Of a DNA stretch of 24,926 bases, positions 1 to 5,993 are shown in pieces. The stretch is from an uncultured Comamonadaceae bacterium. GTDB lineage: Bacteria; Pseudomonadota; Gammaproteobacteria; Burkholderiales; Burkholderiaceae_C. Position 1 is the first letter of the stretch. Each line of letters opens with the position of its first letter. Position numbers and translations under genes: made by a program. The notes under the pieces are model-generated. The model was given only the letters and a program-made list of their open reading frames with translations. It made no database searches and was not told the DNA's origin. The stretch spans positions 1 through 24,926 of the forward strand of contig CALMOI010000229.1 of assembly GCA_937871735.1 (NCBI GenBank), given 5' to 3'.

Positions 1-114
1 CGCCGTCGGGAAGGTTGAAAACAGCACGGGCACAAAGATAAAGAAGCCGCCGCCCACGATCGCATCCACCAAACCGGCCAGTAACGAGGCCAACGAGACA
101 ATTAAAAGTTCCAT
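1..114 (-). CDS. TauE/SafE (TSUP) family permease, N-terminal fragment
   Basis: Only the first 38 codons lie in the window; the gene runs off the left edge. The translation opens MELLIVSLASLLAGLVDAIV and continues with a GGGFFIFVPVLF segment. A hydrophobic helix with G-x-VDAIVGGGG-like spacing and a following V-P motif is typical of the first helix of the TSUP (sulfite exporter TauE/SafE, YfcA-like) family. These are inner-membrane permeases for small organosulfur or carboxylate anions; the substrate cannot be told from a fragment. It is transcribed leftward. Its start lies 19 bases past the end of the T-tract of a minus-strand intrinsic terminator, so it either has its own very short leader or depends on readthrough. 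Confidence 0.75.
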   Translation of the reverse strand, partial: MELLIVSLASLLAGLVDAIVGGGFFIFVPVLFSTFPTA

Positions 115-132
115 TCCAGCGATTGTCAGGCC

Positions 133-161
133 AAAAAAAAAGACACCCTTAGGGGGTGTCT
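133..161 (-). terminator. Rho-independent terminator, minus strand
   Basis: A perfect 8-base inverted repeat (AGACACCC at 141-148, GGGTGTCT at 154-161, 5-base loop) is followed, when read on the minus strand, by an uninterrupted run of T (A at 133-140 on the plus strand). The plus strand has no T-tract on its side, so the signal works leftward. No protein gene lies upstream of it on the minus strand, which implies a non-coding transcript, or an attenuator in the leader of the permease gene. Confidence 0.85.
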
Positions 162-280
162 TCGAGAACATCTCGTGCGGATGTCTTGTATTGCTGTTTT
201 GGGTGTGCGGGCTTTGTCTCCTCGATCCCTCAACAGAACCAGCTTGGAGCTGATTCGCGAGTGGGTGAACTGTACGTGCA

Positions 281-297
281 TGCCCCTAGTTTGTGCA
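281..297 (+). promoter_or_regulatory. Possible NtrC binding site
   Basis: The 17-base sequence TGCCCCTAGTTTGTGCA resembles the NtrC dyad TGCACCA-N3-TGGTGCA, with one half nearly intact. Its centre lies about 137 bases upstream of the predicted sigma-54 start site, a usual enhancer distance. It is a single imperfect site inside the candidate RNA gene, so it may be chance. Confidence 0.3.
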
Positions 298-399
298 TCA
301 GGGATTTCCCGTGCCTTGAAATGACATCGCAGAAGATCAAAAACCGTGCATGTTTTACGGAAAACCCAGGTTTGCGAGCTTGAAAAATCACCATCGATA

Positions 400-415
400 T
401 GGCATGTAAATTGCA
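400..415 (+). promoter_or_regulatory. Sigma-54 (RpoN) promoter of amtB
   Basis: TGGCAT-GTAAA-TTGCA matches the -24/-12 consensus TGGCAC-N5-TTGCA in all but one base, with exact spacing between the GG and GC doublets. It predicts transcription from about position 426, 41 bases before the amtB start. Nitrogen-limited control through NtrC and RpoN is the known mode for amtB genes in proteobacteria, so the element and its target agree. Confidence 0.85.
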
Positions 416-466
416 CCGATGGGTAGCAGGTAATCATTAAGTTCCTGCCACTCTTTGGAGGTTGCT

Positions 467-1936
467 ATGCCCTCGTTGAATGTGGCCCGCGTGCTGAGCT
501 CGCTGGCTTTGCTTGTTGTATTGGGTTCAGCTTGGGCACAACCTGCCAGCAGTGCCAGCGAGCCTGTACCTCCAGCGTCTGCGGAGTTGACATCAGCCTC
601 CAGCCCCGCAGCGGCGGTGATCCCAGCGGCCCCTGTGGTCGTCAATGCGCCTGTTGCACCTGCCGCGCCCGTGGTGGTTCCGCCAGCGCCCTTGACACGC
701 CCAGGCTTGGTGGCGCAAAGCACCATCAACGGCGCTGACACCGCTTGGATGCTCACCGCCACCGCCTTGGTGCTCTTGATGACGCTGCCCGGCATCGCCT
801 TGTTCTACGGCGGCATGGTGCGCAAAAAGAGCGTGATCAACACCATGGCTTGCACGGTTGCGATTGCAGCCGTGGTGTCGATCCTGTGGTTCACCGTGGG
901 TTATTCGCTCGCGTTCACCCCCGGCGGCCCTTGGATTGGCGGCACGGATCGCCTGTTCTTTGACGGCATTGACTACCTCAAAGACGCTGGCAAAGTTTCT
1001 GTCAGCCACTTGGCACCGACCATTCCTGAGTCAGTGTTCGCCATGTTTCAGTTGACCTTTGCCATCATCACCCCGGCGCTGATCGTGGGGGCGTTTGTGG
1101 AACGCATGAAATTCTCGGCGATGGTGTGGTTCATCAGCCTGTGGTCGGTGCTGGTGTATGCCCCCGTCGCTCACTGGGTGTGGGAGCCCAGCGGTTGGCT
1201 GGCGCAAATGGGCGCACTGGACTTTGCTGGTGGCTCGGTCGTTCACATCAACGCGGGCGTGGCTGGACTGGTTTGCGCTTACTTTTTGGGGCCACGCCGA
1301 GGCTATGGCCGCGAGGCTTTCGAGCCCTTCAACTTAGGCCTGACCATGTCCGGCACGGGTTTGCTGTGGGTGGGCTGGTTTGGTTTCAACGCGGGCTCGG
1401 CTTTGACCGCTGATGGCCGCACTGGACTGGCCATGCTGACCACGCATGTGGCCGCCGCCGCTGGTGCCTTGTCTTGGATGGGCGCGGAGTGGCTGGTGCG
1501 TCGGCGGCCTTCGCTGCTGGGCTTGTGTTCAGGCGTGGTGGCGGGCTTGGTGGCGATCACCCCCGCTGCGGGCTATGTGACACCCGCTGCCGCCTTGGCC
1601 ATTGGCCTGATCGCAGGCATTTCCTGTTACTGGGGCGCAACCGGCCTCAAACGCCTGCTGCGTGCCGACGATTCGCTGGACGTGTTCGGCGTGCATGGCG
1701 TGGGTGGCATCGTGGGCGCGCTGCTGACAGGCTTGCTGGCCAGCCCCACGATCTCGGGTGCGCAAGGCAGCATCTTGACCCAAGCCGTGGCCGCGCTGGC
1801 CGTGCTGGCTTACAGCGGCTTGGTCAGCGCCTTGCTGCTGCTGGTGATCCAACAAGTCATCGGACTGCGGGTGGAGGACTCGGACGAAATCACCGGCATG
1901 GATCTGACCCAGCACCGCGAGCGCATCGGCACGTAA
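467..1936 (+). CDS. amtB: Ammonium transporter AmtB with extended N-terminus
   Basis: This is an inner-membrane ammonium channel of the Amt/Mep/Rh family (489 aa; E. coli AmtB is about 430). The ATG at 467 is chosen because GGAGG lies 5 bases upstream; an in-frame TTG at 455 has no such site. Residues 1-24 form a signal peptide (SAWA-Q cleavage region). An Ala/Pro/Val-rich stretch to about 80 comes next, then the channel domain beginning near TAWMLTATAL. The pore twin histidines are H260 (in GGSVVHINAG) and H410 (in VFGVHGVGG). The C-terminal tail GLRVEDSDEITGMDL is the usual PII (GlnK) contact region. No glnK gene is adjacent, so the regulatory PII protein must come from another locus. A strong sigma-54 promoter lies just upstream. 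Confidence 0.96.
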   Translation: MPSLNVARVLSSLALLVVLGSAWAQPASSASEPVPPASAELTSASSPAAAVIPAAPVVVNAPVAPAAPVVVPPAPLTRPGLVAQSTINGADTAWMLTATALVLLMTLPGIALFYGGMVRKKSVINTMACTVAIAAVVSILWFTVGYSLAFTPGGPWIGGTDRLFFDGIDYLKDAGKVSVSHLAPTIPESVFAMFQLTFAIITPALIVGAFVERMKFSAMVWFISLWSVLVYAPVAHWVWEPSGWLAQMGALDFAGGSVVHINAGVAGLVCAYFLGPRRGYGREAFEPFNLGLTMSGTGLLWVGWFGFNAGSALTADGRTGLAMLTTHVAAAAGALSWMGAEWLVRRRPSLLGLCSGVVAGLVAITPAAGYVTPAAALAIGLIAGISCYWGATGLKRLLRADDSLDVFGVHGVGGIVGALLTGLLASPTISGAQGSILTQAVAALAVLAYSGLVSALLLLVIQQVIGLRVEDSDEITGMDLTQHRERIGT

Positions 1937-1992
1937 CTTGCACCGATATTCAGAGTTGGTTTTGAAGTTGACTGTGATTGAAGGAGAAGCTC

Positions 1993-2385
1993 ATGCTACC
2001 CAGTGAAAAACTTGCCATTGCAGCCCGTGTCCACGTGCTGCTGCGCCGCAAAACGGGTCGCGTCACGGACACAGAGTGGATGGCCGCCAACGCGGAGTAC
2101 GCCACCGAGATCGTGCGCTACGCCCGCGAACGCGCTACCGAGCCGGGTTTTGAAGATGTGCTGGAGTGGGTTGCTCGCCTAGAGCAAGCCGTCGTAGCCG
2201 CCCCTGTGACCGCTCGACGCAAAGCTTTCTCACCCACACAAACGCAACCGGTGATGGTTGTGCCAGAGCGCAGCAGCGGTTTCCACAACACCGCATGGGC
2301 CGATTCGGGCTTTGGCGAAACCCGCTTGCCCAGCGCACCCGCCTCTAGCACGGACGAAACACGTTACATCGGCCGACTGCGCTGA
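1993..2385 (+). CDS. Small hypothetical protein downstream of amtB
   Basis: I do not recognise a named family in this 130-aa protein. The ATG at 1993 is preceded by AAGGAGA at 1981-1987, so this start is preferred over an in-frame TTG at 1978. The N-terminal ~75 residues are charged and probably helical (SEKLAIAARVHVLLRRKTGR, then a DTEWMAANAEYA segment). The C-terminal half is low-complexity and rich in Pro, Thr and Ser, ending DETRYIGRLR. There is no signal peptide or membrane segment, so a cytoplasmic protein is likely. It follows amtB in the same direction after 56 bases with no obvious terminator and could be co-transcribed under nitrogen control. Confidence 0.7.
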   Translation: MLPSEKLAIAARVHVLLRRKTGRVTDTEWMAANAEYATEIVRYARERATEPGFEDVLEWVARLEQAVVAAPVTARRKAFSPTQTQPVMVVPERSSGFHNTAWADSGFGETRLPSAPASSTDETRYIGRLR

Positions 2386-2402
2386 CAACCGGCCTGCGGC
2401 GG

Positions 2403-4121
2403 TCAGTGCGCGTCGGCAATGATCCAGCGCGCGGCTTTTTCGGCCATCATCAGCGTCGGGCTGTTGGTGTTGCCACTGGTGATGAGCGGCATCACGCCCG
2501 CGTCCACCACTCGCAAACCCGTCACCCCTCGCACACGCAAGCGACTGTCCACCACGGCCGTAGGATCGTTATCACGCCCCATTTTGGTGCTCCCCACCGG
2601 ATGGAAGATGGTGCTGGCAATGTCACCCGCCAAGCGCGCCAGTTCAGCATCGGTCTGGAACTGCACGCCGGGTTTGACCTCTTCAGGTTGGTAGCGCGCT
2701 AGCGCGGGCTGAGCCACGATGCGCCGCGTCAAACGCAGGCTGTCGGCGGCAATTTGACGGTCTTCGGCGGTGCTGAGGTAATTGGGCGCAATCGCAGGCG
2801 CATCGTCAAAGCGGTTGGATTGAATGCGCACCGAGCCCCGACTGCTGGGGTTGAGGTTGCACACGCTGGCCGTGAACGCCGGGAAGCGGTGCAGCGGCTC
2901 GCCAAACGCATCGAGCGACAAGGGCTGCACGTGGTACTGCAAATTCGGATAAACCAAATCGGGCGAGCTGCGCGCAAACGCCCCGAGCTGGCTGGGTGCC
3001 ATGCTCAGCGGCCCAGTCTGGCGCAGGGCGTACTCCAACCCCATTTGCGCCTTGCCCCACAGCGAATGCGCCAGCGTGTTGAGCGTGCGCGCCCCTTGCA
3101 CCTTGAACACGGCGCGGATCTGCAAATGGTCTTGCAAGTTCGCGCCCACGCCGGGCAATTCGTGCCGCACCGCGATGCCGTGCTGGCGCAGCAGCTCGCC
3201 GGGGCCGATGCCCGACAACTGCAAAATCTGCGGTGATCCGATGCTGCCCGCGCTCAAAATCACCTCCTTGCTGGCGGTGACGGTGACCATCTCGCGGCCC
3301 GTCCAAACCTGCGCGCCAGTGCAGCGCTTGGGGCCGCCGCTGGGCGTGTCGATCAGCAACCGCGCCACTTGCGCGCCTGTCCACAGCTCAAAGTTCGGGC
3401 GGCCATAGCAGGTGGGGCGCACAAAAGCCTTGGCCGTGTTCCAGCGCCAGCCCGCTTTCTGGTTGACCTCAAAGTAGCCTACGCCCGCGTTGTTGCCCTG
3501 ATTGAAGTCGTCTGTAGCGGCAATGCCCGCTTGCTGCGCGGCTTGGGCGAATGCGTCCAGCACCTCCCAGCGCAGGCGCTGTTTGTCGATGCGCCACTCG
3601 CCGCCCGCTTGGCGGTGGCGCAGCAGTTGCTGCCAGAGCGCATCGTCCACGCCATCGCTGGCGACTTGGGTCAGCAGCTCGGACGGCGTGCCGCGTGCGC
3701 CGTGCAAGGGCGACGCGCCCCTGTAATGGTCTTCGTGCAGCTTGAAGTACGGCAGGCACTGCGACCAGCGCCAACTGTCGTCGCCGGTGAGGTCGGCCCA
3801 GCGGTCGTAGTCGCGGGCTTGGCCACGCATGTAAATCATGCCGTTGATGCTGGAGCAGCCGCCCAGCGTTTTGCCGCGTGGGTAACGCAAGCTGCGGCCA
3901 TTCAGGCCCGGCTCAGGCTCGGTTTGGTAGCGCCAGTCGGTGCGCGGGTTGCCGATGCAGTACAGGTAACCCACGGGAATGTGGATCCAGTGGTAATCGT
4001 CTTTGCCGCCCGCTTCGATCAGCAGCACCCGGTGGCGCGCGTCAGCGGACAAGCGGTTGGCCAGCAAACAGCCCGCCGTGCCCGCACCGATGATGATGTA
4101 GTCAAACTCGCTGCTGCTCAT
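2403..4121 (-). CDS. GMC-family FAD-dependent oxidoreductase (choline/alcohol dehydrogenase-like)
   Basis: This flavoprotein (572 aa) should oxidise a primary alcohol. The FAD-binding motif IGAGTAGCLLANRLS is at about 11-25, followed by the adenine-binding acid in LLIEAGG. The two GMC signatures are present: RGKTLGGCSSINGMIYMRG (82-100) and a later GSIGSPQILQLSGIGP. The catalytic His is in FHPVGSTKMG (H507), with the partner Asn in SGNTNSPT (about 551-553). The length suits the AlkJ/BetA branch, but the substrate cannot be read from sequence. The start at 4121 has AGGAG 9 bases upstream; an in-frame upstream start would overlap the yggS end. It lies 19 bases downstream of yggS on the same strand, so the two are probably one transcript, though no functional link is evident. 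Confidence 0.93.
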   Translation of the reverse strand: MSSSEFDYIIIGAGTAGCLLANRLSADARHRVLLIEAGGKDDYHWIHIPVGYLYCIGNPRTDWRYQTEPEPGLNGRSLRYPRGKTLGGCSSINGMIYMRGQARDYDRWADLTGDDSWRWSQCLPYFKLHEDHYRGASPLHGARGTPSELLTQVASDGVDDALWQQLLRHRQAGGEWRIDKQRLRWEVLDAFAQAAQQAGIAATDDFNQGNNAGVGYFEVNQKAGWRWNTAKAFVRPTCYGRPNFELWTGAQVARLLIDTPSGGPKRCTGAQVWTGREMVTVTASKEVILSAGSIGSPQILQLSGIGPGELLRQHGIAVRHELPGVGANLQDHLQIRAVFKVQGARTLNTLAHSLWGKAQMGLEYALRQTGPLSMAPSQLGAFARSSPDLVYPNLQYHVQPLSLDAFGEPLHRFPAFTASVCNLNPSSRGSVRIQSNRFDDAPAIAPNYLSTAEDRQIAADSLRLTRRIVAQPALARYQPEEVKPGVQFQTDAELARLAGDIASTIFHPVGSTKMGRDNDPTAVVDSRLRVRGVTGLRVVDAGVMPLITSGNTNSPTLMMAEKAARWIIADAH

Positions 4122-4140
4122 AGCGGGACGCTCCTGAAGA

Positions 4141-4869
4141 TCAATGCGCCGGGGCGCGGCCCCCAAAAATCGCGCTGCCGACTCGCACCAAGGTGCTGCC
4201 CGCGTGAATGGCGGCTTCCAGATCAGCGCTCATGCCCATCGACAAGGTATCGAATGCGGCCCCGCCACCATCGGCTTGCAAGGCCTCGCGCAGGCTGATG
4301 AACAGCCGCCGCGTGGCCTGATGCACCGCCAGCGCGCTGGCAAAGTCAGGCGCGGGTTCGGGAATCGTCATCAGGCCGCGCAGGGTTAAACGCGGCAAAC
4401 GGGCCACGTCGTGCGCCAACGCCAGCGCCGCGTCAGGCGTGATGCCCGATTTGGCCGCGCCGCCGTCAATGTTGACCTGCAAACACACTTGCAGCGGCGG
4501 CAAATGCGCCGGGCGCTGCTCAGACAGACGCTGCGCCACTTTGAGCCGGTCTACGGTGTGAACCCAGTCAAAGTGTTCGGCGACCAACCGAGTTTTGTTC
4601 GACTGAATCGGGCCGATGCAATGCCACACCAGCGGCACAAGCGCCGGGTCAGGCGCTGCCGCCAGCGTGCGGATTTTGTCGACCGCTTCTTGAATGTAGT
4701 TTTCGCCAAACTGGCTTTGGTCGCAGGCCCGTGCAGCTTGCACCGCGTCAGCCCCAAAAGTTTTAGAGACCGCCAGCAGCGCCACCTCGGCAGGATCGCG
4801 TCCGGCAGCAAGGCAAGCGGCCTGAATGCGCAGGCGCACGGCGTGAAGGTTGTGGGCAATGGTCGTCAT
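4141..4869 (-). CDS. yggS: YggS/PLPBP family pyridoxal-phosphate homeostasis protein
   Basis: This is a 242-aa single-domain PLP-binding protein of the YggS/PROSC family, fold type III. The PLP lysine is K36 in LLAVSKTF, the same position as in E. coli YggS. Other family segments are FGENYIQEAVDKI, WHCIGPIQSNKTR and SMGMSADLEAAI (phosphate-binding region), followed by VRVGSAIFGGR at the C-terminus. The protein has no known catalytic activity and buffers PLP supply, affecting amino-acid and B6 metabolism. yggS next to pilT is a common arrangement in proteobacteria. Its start is only 35 bases from the divergent pilT start, so the two promoters must overlap or extend into the opposite gene. Confidence 0.96.
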   Translation of the reverse strand: MTTIAHNLHAVRLRIQAACLAAGRDPAEVALLAVSKTFGADAVQAARACDQSQFGENYIQEAVDKIRTLAAAPDPALVPLVWHCIGPIQSNKTRLVAEHFDWVHTVDRLKVAQRLSEQRPAHLPPLQVCLQVNIDGGAAKSGITPDAALALAHDVARLPRLTLRGLMTIPEPAPDFASALAVHQATRRLFISLREALQADGGGAAFDTLSMGMSADLEAAIHAGSTLVRVGSAIFGGRAPAH

Positions 4870-4904
4870 AATGGCCGCAAGCGTAGCAAACGATAGAGGA
4901 CTCT

Positions 4905-5948
4905 GTGGACATTACTCAACTGCTGGCGTTCAGCGTCAAAAACAAAGCGTCCGACTTGCACTTATCCGCAGGCTTGCCGCCCATGATTCGGGTACACGGC
5001 GATGTGCGCCGCATCAACGTCGAACCGCTCGATCACAAGCAAGTGCATTCGATGGTGTACGACATCATGAACGACACCCAGCGCAAGCACTACGAAGAGT
5101 TCTTGGAAATCGACTTCTCGTTTGAAATCGACGGCTTGGCACGTTTTCGGGTCAACGCCTTCAACCACAACCGGGGCGCGGGCGCGGTGTTTCGGACGAT
5201 TCCGTCCAAAATCCTGTCGCTGGAGCAGCTCAACGCGCCCAAGATTTTTGCTGATCTGGCGCTGCGGCCACGCGGCATGGTGCTGGTCACCGGCCCGACC
5301 GGTTCAGGCAAATCGACCACGCTGGCGGCGATGGTCAACTACCTGAACGAAAACGAATACGGCCACATCCTGACGGTGGAAGACCCGATCGAATTCGTCC
5401 ACGAATCCAAAAAGTGCCTGATCAACCAGCGCGAAGTCGGCCCGCACACGCTGAGCTTCAACGCCGCCCTCAAATCCGCCCTGCGTGAAGATCCGGACGC
5501 GATTTTGGTCGGCGAAATGCGCGACTTGGAAACCATCCGCCTCGCCATGTCCGCCGCCGAAACCGGCCACTTGGTGTTTGGCACGCTGCACACCTCCAGC
5601 GCCGCCAAAACCATCGACCGGATCGTGGACGTGTTCCCCGCTGAAGAAAAAGAAATGGTGCGCGCCATGCTCTCCGAATCACTGCAAGCGGTGATCTCGC
5701 AGACGCTGTGCAAAACCAAAGACGGCACGGGCCGCGTGGCCGCCCACGAAATCATGATTGGCACCAGCGCCATCCGCAACTTGATCCGCGAAGCCAAAGT
5801 GGCGCAGATGTACTCGGCGATTCAAACCGGCAGCAGCGTCGGTATGCAAACGCTGGATCAAAACTTGTCTGACTTGGTCAAGCGCAACATGATCTCGCCG
5901 GCTGAAGCGCGCACCAAAGCCAAGATCCCAGAAAACTTCCCTGGCTAA
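4905..5948 (+). CDS. pilT: Type IV pilus retraction ATPase PilT
   Basis: PilT is the hexameric cytoplasmic ATPase that drives pilus retraction and twitching motility. The product is 347 aa, starting at GTG 4905 with AGAGGA just upstream; residue numbers then fall exactly on those of Pseudomonas PilT. Visible motifs are Walker A GPTGSGKST (130-138), the Asp box VEDPIE with E163, Walker B VGEMRD with E204, and the His box GHLVFGTLHT with H222 and H229. The AIRNLIREAKVAQMYS segment near 289-304 is the PilT C-terminal signature. All catalytic residues are present, so this copy should be active. pilU follows 57 bases downstream. Confidence 0.98.
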   Translation: MDITQLLAFSVKNKASDLHLSAGLPPMIRVHGDVRRINVEPLDHKQVHSMVYDIMNDTQRKHYEEFLEIDFSFEIDGLARFRVNAFNHNRGAGAVFRTIPSKILSLEQLNAPKIFADLALRPRGMVLVTGPTGSGKSTTLAAMVNYLNENEYGHILTVEDPIEFVHESKKCLINQREVGPHTLSFNAALKSALREDPDAILVGEMRDLETIRLAMSAAETGHLVFGTLHTSSAAKTIDRIVDVFPAEEKEMVRAMLSESLQAVISQTLCKTKDGTGRVAAHEIMIGTSAIRNLIREAKVAQMYSAIQTGSSVGMQTLDQNLSDLVKRNMISPAEARTKAKIPENFPG

Positions 5949-5993
5949 CCCCAGCACGCACACCCATCAGCCCAGCTCTGACACTCAGCGAAA

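Larger units (their letters stand above)
133..345 (-). ncRNA. Candidate structured small RNA (6S-like?)
   Basis: Read on the minus strand, this stretch folds into a long closed structure ending at the intrinsic terminator. Plus-strand 323-337 pairs with 170-185 to give about 14 base pairs with one bulged base, one mismatch and one U-G pair. Inside it, 308-311 pairs with 208-211 and 300-305 pairs with 225-230. A 9-bp hairpin with a 3-base loop sits at 236-256. The U-G in the closing stem and the G-U in the hairpin are mismatches (A/C) on the plus strand, which favours a minus-strand RNA. Size (about 175 nt from stem to stem), paired ends, open interior and downstream terminator resemble 6S RNA (ssrS). 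I do not recognise the primary sequence and saw no convincing promoter, so the 6S identity is inference. A leader attenuator of the permease gene is the alternative. Confidence 0.45.

Noticed and set aside
347..363. A second NtrC half-site (GTGCATG) before amtB.
   Set aside because: Only one half of the dyad is present and the other half does not match.
455..466. TTG at 455 as the amtB start.
   Set aside because: The GGAGG ribosome-binding site at 457-461 lies within those codons and correctly precedes the ATG at 467.
3369..4298. A 309-codon open frame on the plus strand across the GMC oxidoreductase and yggS ends.
   Set aside because: It opposes two well-supported genes and has Ala/Arg/Val-rich nonsense composition.
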